Origin: Acidobacteriota bacterium
GTDB lineage: Bacteria > Acidobacteriota > Vicinamibacteria > Marinacidobacterales > Marinacidobacteraceae
Assembly: GCA_028877265.1 (NCBI GenBank)
Contig: JAPPGX010000086.1
Location: forward strand, 1-64,000
Length of the DNA stretch: 64,000 nt
Reading direction: 5' to 3'
Numbering within the stretch: position 1 is the first letter of the stretch; every line of letters begins with the position of its first letter. The notes beneath the pieces were generated by a model that was given only the letters and a program-made list of their open reading frames with translations, made no database searches and was not told where the DNA came from. Shown here in pieces: positions 34,063 through 43,398 of the stretch. Made by a program: the position numbers and the translations under genes.

Positions 34063-36222
34063 CTACTGCTGGGCGTCCGTGGTGGTTTCCTCCGGCAGTT
34101 CGCCGAGCTTCACCGCCCAGAGCCCCGAGTTCCGGTCCGAGAAGTAGATGATGCCCTTGTGGGGCTGGGCGCCCCAGACCTGCGGCGCGTTCGGTAGGAA
34201 GCCGTCGGGATCGAGCGGCAGGAAGCGGGCGATCTCCCTGCCCTGCCGGTAGAGATTCCCGAGCAGCTCGCCGGAGACGTCCACGACCCGCAGCCCGCCG
34301 TTGTAGAACGCCACGTACATCACGTCGTCCTCGATCCAGATGTTGTGGCTGCCGGCCTCGGGGACCTCGTAGCGGCCGACCAGCCGCGGCGGCGCCTCGA
34401 AGTTCTCGTCCCACTCCAGGATGTGGATCCAGCCGCGCCAGCGGGTGGGCTCGTCGTCATAGCCCGGCGTTCCGGTGCCGATCTCGGCGAGTGGGCTGTA
34501 GCGGCCGGTGCGGGCCGCCTCGTCCCCCGCGAAGATGTAGAACTTGCCGGTCGAGACGCTCCGGTAGGGATAGACCGCGTGGTTCCAGCCGGTCGGGAAC
34601 GGGAACTGACCCACGAGCTTCGGGTCCTGGGGCGTCCCGCCCTTGCCGGCGCCGCCCACGTCGATCACCGCGACCCCGTCGCTCCAGTTGGCGGAATAGG
34701 CGATGCCGTCCACGACCCAGACGTCGTGGATCGAGCGCGCGGGGTTGTCGAGCGCGAAGCTGCCCACCCGGTGGGGCACCGAAGGATCCTCGATGTTGAT
34801 GATGTCGAAACGCCGGCCGCCGGACAGCGCGTACACGTGTCCGGCGTGGATGAAGGTGTTGTGGACGCCGCCGGTGAGCTGGTCGTCGTACTCGGCGAGC
34901 TTCCGGACTCCCGTCGAGGGATCGGAGACGTCCAGGATCACGAGACCGTTCCGCCGGTTGGAGGCTCCCTCGCGCGAAATGACCGCCGTCGCCCCGTCTT
35001 CCGAGATCTTCACGTCGTTCACGGTGCGGGCGTCCACCCGCACCACGTCCACGATGTCGAGGTTCTCGGGATCGGTCACGTCCCAGATGTAGGCGTGGCC
35101 GGCGGCGCTGTGGGTGCCGGTCATCGCGTAGTCGCGGCCGTTCGGGGCCTCCCAGACCCACAGGTCCGAGGTTGCCCGGTCCTTCACCCGGCCGTGGCCG
35201 ACCAGCTCGATGGGCCGGCGGACGCCGCGCTCGGCGACCCGGATCACCGTCGAGGCGGAGACCGACCCGGTCCGGGCCACGACCGTGTAGACGCCGGGAA
35301 GATCCGCCACGAACCGGCCGTCCTGGGTGATGAGCCCCGAGGAGGGGCCGCCCATTCCCATCGCGTCGGTCATCGCCGAAACGCTGTAGCCGACGGGGAC
35401 ATCTTCGAGCGTCGCTCCGGCGGCGTCGGTCATCGTCACCTCCAGGTGCGTCACGTCCCCCGTGCGGGCGGTGCTCCGGTCAGGGGTCAACTCCATCCGT
35501 GCGACGGGGTTCGGAACCACGTCGACCGCCATCTCGGCGGCAGCAGCCCCGGCGGTCGCCGTGACCGTCACGGATCCGGGGGCGCCGAGCGCCAGCACCC
35601 CGCGGGTGCGGGTCCGCTCGATGGTCGGCGGCCGGGCGATCGGCATCGCGACGGCGTCGTCCGAGGACGCCCAGGTGACGTCCAGCCCTTCCACGAGCGT
35701 CCCGGTGTCATCCACCGGCTCCGCGCGCACCGTCACCTCGGTGCCCGCATAGAGGGGCCCTTCCGCGGTGACGTTCAGCGTGGCTACCGGACGCGGCAGG
35801 ATGGTCAGCGGGATCCGCTGCTCCAGGTATCCCTCGGCTTCCGAATTCCGTGCGGACGGATCCGGGCCCGAGCCCACCACCCGCACCATGACGGCGTACT
35901 CCCCGGGACGCCGGGTCGAGACCTCGCCCTCCCGCGACACCTTGAAGATGTTGAAGCCCCAGGTGCGCATCTCGAGGTTCCAGAACTGGCCGTAGAGCGG
36001 GAGATAGAGGAACTCGACCTCGATCTCGTTCCCGTCCTCATCCAGCGCCGTGGCCTCGATCTGGGCCGTTTCTCCGGCGGTCAGGGTGATCTCCTCGGGC
36101 GAGACGGTGAGCGAGGCGGGTTGTGGCCCTTCTTCGTCCTGCGCCAGCGCGCCTGCCGGGATGAGGAGGAGGGCGGCGAGAACGGCCACCTGATTTCGGA
36201 AGTTTGGAAAACGCATCACCAT
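34063..36222 (-). CDS. Secreted Ig-like / LVIVD beta-propeller protein
   Basis: The 719-residue protein has a signal peptide ending LAQ near residue 28. Bacterial Ig-like segments cover residues 35-330 (for example VSPEEITLTAGETAQIEATA and RMELTPDRSTARTGDVTHLE). A C-terminal LVIVD-type propeller of about 370 residues follows, with repeats like NGLVILDVSDPSTGVRKL, RFDIINIEDPSVPHRV and GVAVIDVGG. Such proteins bind surfaces, metals or polymers; no catalytic motif is visible. The start is ATG at 36222 or the in-frame ATG at 36216; either overlaps the end of the gamma-glutamyltransferase gene, so the pair is coupled. The C-terminus ends TTDAQQ, a tail shared with the S9 peptidase at 41315. Confidence 0.82.
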   Translation of the reverse strand: MVMRFPNFRNQVAVLAALLLIPAGALAQDEEGPQPASLTVSPEEITLTAGETAQIEATALDEDGNEIEVEFLYLPLYGQFWNLEMRTWGFNIFKVSREGEVSTRRPGEYAVMVRVVGSGPDPSARNSEAEGYLEQRIPLTILPRPVATLNVTAEGPLYAGTEVTVRAEPVDDTGTLVEGLDVTWASSDDAVAMPIARPPTIERTRTRGVLALGAPGSVTVTATAGAAAAEMAVDVVPNPVARMELTPDRSTARTGDVTHLEVTMTDAAGATLEDVPVGYSVSAMTDAMGMGGPSSGLITQDGRFVADLPGVYTVVARTGSVSASTVIRVAERGVRRPIELVGHGRVKDRATSDLWVWEAPNGRDYAMTGTHSAAGHAYIWDVTDPENLDIVDVVRVDARTVNDVKISEDGATAVISREGASNRRNGLVILDVSDPSTGVRKLAEYDDQLTGGVHNTFIHAGHVYALSGGRRFDIINIEDPSVPHRVGSFALDNPARSIHDVWVVDGIAYSANWSDGVAVIDVGGAGKGGTPQDPKLVGQFPFPTGWNHAVYPYRSVSTGKFYIFAGDEAARTGRYSPLAEIGTGTPGYDDEPTRWRGWIHILEWDENFEAPPRLVGRYEVPEAGSHNIWIEDDVMYVAFYNGGLRVVDVSGELLGNLYRQGREIARFLPLDPDGFLPNAPQVWGAQPHKGIIYFSDRNSGLWAVKLGELPEETTTDAQQ

Positions 36223-38132
36223 GCCACTCCGTAGTCGTCGCCGTGGTGGCTCGAGCCGCCCCAGAAGCTGCCGTGCTCGCGGTCGAACCAGATGGCATTG
36301 ATGGGTCCCGAGGTGCGCGGCGAAAAGCGCAGCGAATACCCCATTCCGCTCAGTTCGTTGCGGATCCACTCGGGAACCTTGTCGTTCAGCAGCATCGAGC
36401 CCGGCTCCGACTCGTGGGCGCCGAAGGAACTCCGGAGCTGGTAGCTGTTGAAGTTGGCGGCCTCGGCGGCCTCCTGCACGTTCATGCCGAACTCGACGAC
36501 GTTGAGGAAGAACTGCAGCAGGTTCTGGTCCTGGCCGTCGCCGCCCTGGACGGCAAAGGAGAGGAAAGGCTCCCCGTCCTTGAGGGCGAGGCTCGGCGTC
36601 AGGGTGGCGCGTGGCCGCTTGCCGGGCTCCAGCACGTTGTAGGGGTTCATTGCCGGGTCGAGCACGAAGCTCTGCATCCGCTGGCTGAGTCCGATTCCGG
36701 TCTCGCCGGCGAGCACCGCCGGCAGCCAGCCGCCGCTGGGCGTCACGGAAACCACCCACCCGGAGGCGTCCGCGGCCTGGATCGAGGTGGTGCCGGCGAG
36801 GAAGCCGTCCAGGAATTGCTGCCGTTCCTCCTCGGTGGTGGGAGTGACGGAGGATCCGGAGAAACGGTCCAGATGCTCGCGGAACGGGTTTTCGCCTCCC
36901 TGGAACGGATACGGGTCACCGGGACCGATGTCGGGATCGTTCCGGTCCTCCCGGATGAGTTCGGCGCGGTGCCGGGCGTAGTCCTTCGAGAGCAGGCCCC
37001 GGATCGGTTCCTCGGGGGGGAAGTAGGGATCGCCGTAGTAGAAATCCCGGTCGGCGAACGACAGGCTGATCGCCTGGTAGAGGGTGTGGATATAGCGGGA
37101 GCTGTTGTAGCCCATCCCCTTCAGGTCGAACGGCTCCAGGATGTTCAGCGCCTGGAGCAGCACCGGCCCCTGGACCCAGTGGGTCAGCTTGTAGACCTCG
37201 ATTCCCTTGTAGTTCGTGGATACGGGCTCTTCGATGTGAACCTTCCAGTTCGCGAGGTCCTCGGTGGTGATGAGGCCGCCCTGCTCCTGGGTGCCACGGG
37301 CGAGCTCCTCGGCGATGTCGCCCTTGTAGAAGCGGTCGTAGGCGGCGTAGATCGCCTCCTTGCGGCTCTTGCCGGCGGCGAGCGCCTCGGCCTCGGCGTC
37401 CACCAGCTTCCGCAGGGTGTTTGCAAGTTCGGGCTGGCGGAAGACCTCGCCGGGGCGCGGGCCGCCGGCGCTGAACTCGCGCGTCGAGGAGTCCTCGCGG
37501 TCCCAGTAGTTCCCTGTCTCGTCCTGCGGTCCGGAGGACGCCGAGCGCTCGTCGCGGTGGGGCAGCAGCGTCCGGCGCGAGTACGGCCACTCGGCGATCC
37601 GGTCCGCGCCCCGCTGAATCCCGCGGGCCGCGGAGGCCTCGATGGGATAGCCGTCGGCCATCTGGATCGACGGCGCGAGCACCTGCGCCAGCGACATCGT
37701 GCCGTACTCGGCGAGCATCGTCAGGAGGCCGCCCGGAGTCCCCGGAGTCACCGCGGCGAGCGGGCCGACGCTCGGGGGGTAGTCCATGCCCTGCTCCCGA
37801 AAGTAGGCCGGCGTGGCGCCCGTGGGAGCGACGCCGAGCGCGTTGATCCCGATCACTTTCTTCTGCTCGGGGTGCCAGATCAGCGCCTGGGTCTCGCCGC
37901 CCCAGCTCAACGCGTCGAACATGGTCGCGGTGGCGCCCAGCATGGCGCAGGCGGCGTCCACCGCGTTGCCGCCCTGGTTGAAGATCATGGCTCCGGCGGT
38001 CGCGCCCAGCGGCTTGCCCGTGATGGCCATCCAGTGCTTGCCGTGGAGGACGGGTTTTTGCGGCCTGGCGGCGGCGGTCGTGGCGAGGGCCAGCGCCGCC
38101 AGCAGGCAGAGAGAGATGGGGATGCGCTTCAT
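36216..38132 (-). CDS. Gamma-glutamyltransferase family protein
   Basis: The 638-residue protein has a Sec signal (residues 1-22). It is an Ntn hydrolase of the gamma-glutamyltransferase family, which releases or transfers gamma-glutamyl groups from glutathione-like compounds after self-cleavage. Family parts include GNAVDAACAMLGATATMFD, GTPGGLLTMLAEYGTMSLAQ, GLITTEDLANWKV, GETGIGLSQRMQSF and PGKRPRATLTPSLAL. The autocatalytic Thr should be in TTSIQAAD, where characterised enzymes have TTHYSVVD, so the site is diverged. It is 40-60 residues longer than the typical enzyme. No ribosome-binding site is obvious before the ATG at 38132. It is upstream of and overlaps the LVIVD gene. Confidence 0.88.
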   Translation of the reverse strand: MKRIPISLCLLAALALATTAAARPQKPVLHGKHWMAITGKPLGATAGAMIFNQGGNAVDAACAMLGATATMFDALSWGGETQALIWHPEQKKVIGINALGVAPTGATPAYFREQGMDYPPSVGPLAAVTPGTPGGLLTMLAEYGTMSLAQVLAPSIQMADGYPIEASAARGIQRGADRIAEWPYSRRTLLPHRDERSASSGPQDETGNYWDREDSSTREFSAGGPRPGEVFRQPELANTLRKLVDAEAEALAAGKSRKEAIYAAYDRFYKGDIAEELARGTQEQGGLITTEDLANWKVHIEEPVSTNYKGIEVYKLTHWVQGPVLLQALNILEPFDLKGMGYNSSRYIHTLYQAISLSFADRDFYYGDPYFPPEEPIRGLLSKDYARHRAELIREDRNDPDIGPGDPYPFQGGENPFREHLDRFSGSSVTPTTEEERQQFLDGFLAGTTSIQAADASGWVVSVTPSGGWLPAVLAGETGIGLSQRMQSFVLDPAMNPYNVLEPGKRPRATLTPSLALKDGEPFLSFAVQGGDGQDQNLLQFFLNVVEFGMNVQEAAEAANFNSYQLRSSFGAHESEPGSMLLNDKVPEWIRNELSGMGYSLRFSPRTSGPINAIWFDREHGSFWGGSSHHGDDYGVAW

Positions 38133-38295
38133 GGAGGGGATTGTGCGGCTCCCGGCACTGGGAGGCAACGGGGAGGGACGGATGAACGCGCCGGGGCGAT
38201 GGAAACGCGGCCTATCGCCCGGAATTCGGGCGTTTCCTGGACGATAGAAGGCCCAGGAGACCCGCACCAGCGCCTTCGTGGGAGCATTGAGCGTC

Positions 38296-39171
38296 ATGAG
38301 CGGGGGAATGGGACAACGGGCCACCACCGCCGACCTGGTCGCGGCCGCGCGCGCCCGGCACCAGCGCGACCGGATCCGATTGCTGGACGATCCGTACGCC
38401 TTCGCTCTCACGAGTCCCTCGCTGCGGCGGGTCCTCCGCTTTCGCCCGGCCGCCTGGTTCCTGGCGAACTGGATGCTCCGCGGCCTGAAGCCGGTAGTCC
38501 TCGGACTGTTGATCCGGGCCCGCTACGCCGAACAGGCGGTCCAGGCGGCGTTCCGGGACGGCATCCGCCAGTACGTCATCGTCGGCGCCGGGCTGGATGC
38601 CTTCGCGCTGCGGCGGACCGATCTCGTCCCGCCTCTCGAGGTGTTCGAGATCGACCGCGCGGCGATGCAGGAGGTGAAACGGCGGCGCGTCCGCAACGCC
38701 GGGATCTCATTGCCCGCCGGACTCCATTTCGTCGCCGCGGACCTCGAGCGAACCTCGGTGATGGACGCCCTGGCGGACTCGGAGTTCGATCCGAGCAGCC
38801 GGGCCATCGTGTCCTTCCTCGGGGTGACCTACTACCTGAGCCCGGAAACGCTCGCCGAATCGGCCAGTTCGATCGCGGCCGGGGTCGCTCCCGGCTCACG
38901 CCTCGTCCTCGACTACATGCTGGACGAAGCCTCCGCCTGGCCCGAACACCGGAAGATGCGCGCCCAGCTTGAGGAGTACGTGGCGCAGCGCGGCGAGCCC
39001 ATGAAGAGCGAATACAGCCTCGCGGCGATGAGCGACCTGCTTGCTGACGCCGGCTTCCAGACTTTCGAGGCGGTCACGATGATGGATCTCGCGAAGCGCT
39101 ACGCGGAGGAACTGGGCCCCCTGCCCTTCGAGACGCCCGGGCTCTTCGCCTGCGGGCTGTTCGGGAAGTAG
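38296..39171 (+). CDS. SAM-dependent methyltransferase (leucine carboxyl methyltransferase-like)
   Basis: The 291-residue cytosolic protein belongs to the class I methyltransferase group related to leucine carboxyl methyltransferases. It shows RARYAEQAVQAAF, the SAM-binding YVIVGAGLDAFALRR, the acidic loop EVFEIDRAAMQEVKRRR and the GVTYYLSPETL substrate segment. These proteins methylate small-molecule or protein carboxyl groups; the true acceptor is unknown. The start could be GTG 38278, ATG 38296 or ATG 38308; ATG 38296 is chosen for the spacing from GGGAG. It converges with the amidase gene, with 24 bases between. Confidence 0.82.
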   Translation: MSGGMGQRATTADLVAAARARHQRDRIRLLDDPYAFALTSPSLRRVLRFRPAAWFLANWMLRGLKPVVLGLLIRARYAEQAVQAAFRDGIRQYVIVGAGLDAFALRRTDLVPPLEVFEIDRAAMQEVKRRRVRNAGISLPAGLHFVAADLERTSVMDALADSEFDPSSRAIVSFLGVTYYLSPETLAESASSIAAGVAPGSRLVLDYMLDEASAWPEHRKMRAQLEEYVAQRGEPMKSEYSLAAMSDLLADAGFQTFEAVTMMDLAKRYAEELGPLPFETPGLFACGLFGK

Positions 39172-39195
39172 GGGCCGAAGAGCCCGCGCCCGCCC

Positions 39196-40974
39196 TTACC
39201 CGAGCGGCGGACGGTGGTGATGCACCCCAAGCCGCTCCTCGAGCGCCCGGGCCAGCGCGAGGATCGTCCCCTCTTCGAAGAGTCGGCCATGAAAGGCCAC
39301 ATTCCGGGTGATCGTGTGCGGCTCTCCCTGCGGATCGTCGGGAATCGGGCCCGCGCTTCGGGTCGGGCTCTCGTCGAGGCCGGCGCGCAGGCTGATGCCC
39401 GGGTGTCCCGTGTAGTTCATCGCCATCAGCAGCTCGAAGGAGCCGTAGGTCGGGGCGAACAGCGCGTCCACGTCGCTGTAGATGCGGTGGAACTCGTGCA
39501 TGAGGCCGCGCCGGAGACGCTCGGCCTGCAAGTAGTCGACCGCGGACAGCAGGCGGACGCGGCGCCAGGCGTCGGGCCACCCCTCGGGCGGCAGCTGGTC
39601 GTCGCGGCCATCGAGGGTGAGCGCCTCGTAGATCGTGGCGGCCTCGACGTAGAGGTTCGGGATCAGCGCCTGGTAGGGGAACGGCGGCAGCTCCACCTCG
39701 ACCAGCTCGACGCCGAGTTCGCGGAGCGCGTCGAGTGCGTTCAAGTGTGCGTCGGCGACCGGCACCGAGGCTCCGGGACCGAACCCGACCTCGCGGAACC
39801 AGTCCGGTGAGTATCCCACCCGGACGGAAGCGGGATCGATGCGGGCGTCGTATTCGAAACCCATGGTGATGGAGGACGCCGATGTCGGATCGGGTCCGTT
39901 GATCGCGGCCATGACGGGCACCGCATCCTCGACGCGACGGGTGAGGGGCCCGATCCGGTCGAGGCTGGGGGTCAGCGGCATGGCGCCCTCGGTCGGCACC
40001 CGCCCGAAGGTCGCGCGCAGGCCGACGATCCCGCACTGGTCGGCGGGATTGAGGATCGACCCCAGGCTGTCGGTGCCGATCGAGAACGAGCACAGCCCGG
40101 CGGCGGTGGCGGACCCCGGCCCGGCGCTGGAGCCCCCCGCGTGCTCCTCGGTGTTCCAGGGGTTGCGGACCTTCCCGCCGTACCAGCGGTAGCCGTTGGC
40201 GAGGCTGGCGGTGGCGAGTTTGCCGAGCAGGACGGCTCCGGCCTCGCGGAGCATGGTGACGATGCGGGCGTCCCGGTCGGGAACCTGGTCACGGAAGGGG
40301 ATCGCGCCCCAGGTGGTGGGGATTCCCGCGGTGTCGAAGCAGTCCTTGATGCCGTAGGGAATGCCGTGCAGTTCGCCGCGGTAGCGCCCGGCCGCGAGTT
40401 CGCGGTCGGACTGGTCCGCTTGTGCGAGCGCCTGGTCGGCGGTGACCGTGATGTAGCAGTAGAGGCCGGGCGCGAGGCGCTCGATGCGCGACAGGTAGAT
40501 CTCGGTAAGGCGGCGGCTGGTGAGCCGGCCCGTCCGGATCCAGTGAGCCTGCTCGCGGACCGAGGCGTAGGCGATGTCGGCCTCGGCGTCCGGGAGCGCG
40601 CCCGCTGCGCCGTCCGACATTGCGATGCGGTCCACCTGCTCGGGATAGGACACCCCGGGCAGGCGTGGATCGAAGGTGATGGCCGGCTGGAGGCCGAGTT
40701 CGCGCGGGACGTCGCGGAGCTGGAGGACGCCTGCGATCTGGCCATCGATCGACTGGAGGAGCTGGTCGCGCTCGGCGGCGGTGTAGGTCACGCCGTGGAG
40801 CTTTTCGGCCTCGGCCAGCGTTCCGGCGGTGATGTCGGCGGCCGCGTGCGCCCCCGCTCCCGCGGGTGTGGCCGACCCGTCACCGGCGTCCGGCTGGCAG
40901 GCGAGGGTACCCGCCGCGAGGGCGGTCGAGCTCGCCAGGAAGTCTCTGCGTGTGGTCCTGGGGTTCGATTTCAT
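39196..40974 (-). CDS. Tat-exported amidase
   Basis: The 592-residue amidase-signature enzyme has a twin-arginine start (TRRDFLASS, residues 8-16) and a Cys at residue 26 that could make it a lipoprotein. The Ser-cis-Ser-Lys triad is visible: Lys in GIPYGIKDCFD, the cis-Ser in HAGGSSAGPGS, and the nucleophile in GTDSLGSILNPADQCGIVGL, where the usual GTDTGGS is modified to GTDSLGS. An N-terminal extension of about 150 residues precedes the domain. It probably hydrolyses amides in the periplasm. AAAGGAGGGGAG lies upstream of the ATG. The following 340 bases hold an inverted pair of hairpin repeats. Confidence 0.9.
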   Translation of the reverse strand: MKSNPRTTRRDFLASSTALAAGTLACQPDAGDGSATPAGAGAHAAADITAGTLAEAEKLHGVTYTAAERDQLLQSIDGQIAGVLQLRDVPRELGLQPAITFDPRLPGVSYPEQVDRIAMSDGAAGALPDAEADIAYASVREQAHWIRTGRLTSRRLTEIYLSRIERLAPGLYCYITVTADQALAQADQSDRELAAGRYRGELHGIPYGIKDCFDTAGIPTTWGAIPFRDQVPDRDARIVTMLREAGAVLLGKLATASLANGYRWYGGKVRNPWNTEEHAGGSSAGPGSATAAGLCSFSIGTDSLGSILNPADQCGIVGLRATFGRVPTEGAMPLTPSLDRIGPLTRRVEDAVPVMAAINGPDPTSASSITMGFEYDARIDPASVRVGYSPDWFREVGFGPGASVPVADAHLNALDALRELGVELVEVELPPFPYQALIPNLYVEAATIYEALTLDGRDDQLPPEGWPDAWRRVRLLSAVDYLQAERLRRGLMHEFHRIYSDVDALFAPTYGSFELLMAMNYTGHPGISLRAGLDESPTRSAGPIPDDPQGEPHTITRNVAFHGRLFEEGTILALARALEERLGVHHHRPPLG

Positions 40975-41134
40975 GTCGCCCTCCCCTCCTTTGGTAGCGG
41001 AACTCGTGCTCGCGCATCCATTCAAGGCCCTCGGGGCCGGGCTGGTCCGCGCAGCCCCCGTGGATGAAGTCCCTGCCGAGGATATGGCCGTCGTCGGCGA
41101 GGCGGTGGACCGGCTGGGCGCGGCTACCCGGCTT

Positions 41135-41175
41135 GGAACGCCGGCTTCAGCCGGCACAGCGGCCCGCAGGGCCGC
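41135..41175 (+). repeat. Double-hairpin intergenic repeat, unit 9
   Basis: GGAACGCCGGCTTCA, GCCGGCACA, then GCGGCCC-GCA-GGGCCGC, 41 bp. The first 24 bases are identical to the unit at 29025. It is the partner of 41247-41287, 71 bases away. Confidence 0.8.
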
Positions 41176-41246
41176 GGGCAGTTCGTTGCTAACGCGAGTG
41201 GACGGACGCACACCCGCGCCATCCCGGCGAATGAGGCCGTCCCGCC

Positions 41247-41287
41247 GCCCGCCTGCGGCGGGCTGTGCCGGCTGAAGCCGGCGTTCC
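41247..41287 (-). repeat. Double-hairpin intergenic repeat, unit 10 (inverted)
   Basis: Minus strand: GGAACGCCGGCTTCA, GCCGGCACA, then GCCCGCC-GCA-GGCGGGC, 41 bp. It ends 27 bases from the S9 peptidase stop. Confidence 0.8.
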
Positions 41288-41314
41288 AAGCCCGCCAGGG
41301 ACGGTTGGCGTTCG

Positions 41315-43348
41315 CTAATTCTGCTGGGCGTCGGTGGTCATCTCGTCGGTGACCGCGAAGCGTTCGAACCAGTTGCGCAGCAGGAGCTGGACCCGCATGA
41401 AGTTCGTCGGCGGACGGCTGCGGCTGTGCCAACTGTCGGTCAGCCGCACCATGGCCGTCGGGATCTTCCGCATCTTGAGCGCCTTGTAGTACTGCTCGGT
41501 CTGCTCCATCGGGGTGCGGAGGTCCTTCTCCCCGGTCATCAGCATCGTCGGGGTGGTGACGTTGCCGACGTACATGAGCGTCGAACGGCGGAGATGCTCC
41601 TCGGGGTCGTCCCAGGGCAGCTTCTCGAAGTTGCGGTACCAACTCGCCCCGTCCGTCGTTCCCACGAAGCTGAACCAGTTCGTCACCGGCGCCTTCGAGA
41701 CCGCGGCGGTGAAGCGGTCGGTGTTGCCCACGATCCAGGAGGTGAGCACGCCGCCCCCGCTGCCCCCGTAGACGAACAGGTTGCGCTCGTCGATGTAGCC
41801 GCGCGCGATGACCTCGTCCACGCCCGCCAACAGGTCGTCGAGGTCCTTCCCGGGGTAGGCGTTCTTGATCTCGTTGCCGAACGAACTCCCGTAGCCGCTG
41901 CTGCCGCGCGGGTTTGTGTAGAGCAGCACGTAGCCGTTCGCCGCGTGGTCCTGGTTCTTGAAGTCGAACCCGCTGTTGTACATCGCGTGCGGGCCGCCGT
42001 GGATGCGGAGGATGAGCGGGTACTTGCGCGACGGATCGAAGTCGGGCGGCTTCACGATCCAGCCCTGAATGTCGAGCCCGTCGGGAGACTCGTACCAGAT
42101 CTCCTCGACCTCCCCGAGGGTGACCTCGGCGAGGATCGACGCGTTCGTGACGTGGAGGGTGGCCACCTCGTCGGGTGAATCGACGGAAAAGGCGACCAGG
42201 TTCCCGGGGGTGTGGTACGAGCTGACGACACCCACTGCGGTTCCGTCGCCGCTCACCGTGGACACCGAGAGCATGTGGTTTCCGGAACTGACCGGGCGGA
42301 CCTCTCCGTCGAGCGGCGCCAGGTAGAGGTTGTTCGTCCCCCGGAGCTGCGCGTTGAAATAGACGCCGCTGCCGTCGGAAGCCCAGCCGACGATGCCCGG
42401 GCGGCGGCCCATCTCGGTCGCGATGACCCGCGGGTTCCCCCCGTCGGCGTCCATGACGTAGAGGCCTTCCTCGCGGTAGGTGTCCGTCGTGTGGTCCATG
42501 CCGGTATAGGCGATCATGCCGCCGTCCGGCGAGGGCACCGGCCCCGAGTCCGGACCGGTGCGGCTCGTCAGAGTGGTGATCCGGCCGGTGGCCACCTCGA
42601 CCCGGTAGATCTCCGATTCACGCCAGGCGTGCTCGGCATCCGGGGTCCTGAGGGACGTGAAGACGATCTCGGACCCGTCGCCGACGAAACGCGGCCCGTC
42701 GTGGTGGTAGTCGCCGCTCGTGAGCTGGCGCGGGGTGCCGCCGTCGGCGCTCACGACGAAGATGTGCCGAAAGCCCCGCGGGTGGTACCCCACTCCGTCG
42801 CGCCGGTAGTTCAGCCGGGTGACGATCCGCGGCGGCCCCGTCCACTCGGCCCCCTCGGGCGCCTTCGGCATGTCGATCGCCCACGCCGGATCGGGCCCCG
42901 GGTCCACCACCGCCCGGAACGCGATGGAGCGGCTGTCGGGAGCCCAGACGATCTGGGAGGGCGGGCTGTCGAGCCGGGTCACCTGGCTCTCGGCGCCCTC
43001 GGCATCCATCCAGCGCACGAAGATCTGGCCGTCCCGAAGGAAAGCGACCCGGGTGCCGTCCGGCGACCAGCGCGGACTCCCGCCGTCGGTGAGGAAGCGG
43101 TTCTTCGAACCGTCGGCGCCGATGAGCCAGAGCTCCGTCTTCGTCCGGTCCTTCATGGCGTCCACGAAGCTGCGCTCGTAGACGACGTTGTCACCGTCCG
43201 GCGAGATCTGCGGGCTCTGCACCGTCTCCCAGGAGAGGTAGTCGGCGAGCGCGAGCGGGCGCATCCCCTCCTGCGCGAACGCCGCCGTCGAAACGACGAA
43301 CGACAGGGCCACGACGGGACCAAGACCTTTCAAGCTGTGAATCCGCAT
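41315..43348 (-). CDS. Secreted S9-family peptidase (prolyl oligopeptidase/acylaminoacyl type)
   Basis: The 677-residue exported protein has a signal peptide ending AFAQ at residue 26. A seven-bladed-type propeller follows (repeats such as SPQISPDGDNVVYE, SPRWSPDGTRVAFL, GPVPSPDGGMIAYT), then a C-terminal alpha/beta-hydrolase domain. The catalytic triad is Ser530 (GGSGGG at 528-533), Asp609 (GEKDLRTP) and His641 (SWHSRS). The family usually has GGSYGG or GGSAGG at the nucleophile. It should degrade short or N-acylated peptides outside the cytosol. The last residues TTDAQQN match the tail of the LVIVD protein. The promoter-like TAAACT lies 51 bases upstream. Confidence 0.92.
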   Translation of the reverse strand: MRIHSLKGLGPVVALSFVVSTAAFAQEGMRPLALADYLSWETVQSPQISPDGDNVVYERSFVDAMKDRTKTELWLIGADGSKNRFLTDGGSPRWSPDGTRVAFLRDGQIFVRWMDAEGAESQVTRLDSPPSQIVWAPDSRSIAFRAVVDPGPDPAWAIDMPKAPEGAEWTGPPRIVTRLNYRRDGVGYHPRGFRHIFVVSADGGTPRQLTSGDYHHDGPRFVGDGSEIVFTSLRTPDAEHAWRESEIYRVEVATGRITTLTSRTGPDSGPVPSPDGGMIAYTGMDHTTDTYREEGLYVMDADGGNPRVIATEMGRRPGIVGWASDGSGVYFNAQLRGTNNLYLAPLDGEVRPVSSGNHMLSVSTVSGDGTAVGVVSSYHTPGNLVAFSVDSPDEVATLHVTNASILAEVTLGEVEEIWYESPDGLDIQGWIVKPPDFDPSRKYPLILRIHGGPHAMYNSGFDFKNQDHAANGYVLLYTNPRGSSGYGSSFGNEIKNAYPGKDLDDLLAGVDEVIARGYIDERNLFVYGGSGGGVLTSWIVGNTDRFTAAVSKAPVTNWFSFVGTTDGASWYRNFEKLPWDDPEEHLRRSTLMYVGNVTTPTMLMTGEKDLRTPMEQTEQYYKALKMRKIPTAMVRLTDSWHSRSRPPTNFMRVQLLLRNWFERFAVTDEMTTDAQQN

Positions 43349-43398
43349 TCGGACACCTCCGCTGCTGTGGCGCCGGCCGGCCGGCGCGCCAACCGGCG

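Larger units (their letters stand above)
40975..41314. other. 340-bp intergenic region with an inverted repeat pair
   Basis: The region between two minus-strand genes holds the amidase ribosome-binding site at one end and an inverted pair of 41-bp double-hairpin units (41135-41175, 41247-41287). The outer arms of the pair are perfect inverted copies over about 28 bases, so a long cruciform or RNA stem is possible. Short frames here read as Arg/Pro/Ala-rich and are not coding. Confidence 0.7.

Noticed and set aside
36204-38972. 922-codon plus-strand frame over the gamma-glutamyltransferase gene
   Set aside because: No domain recognised; GGT and the methyltransferase account for the region.
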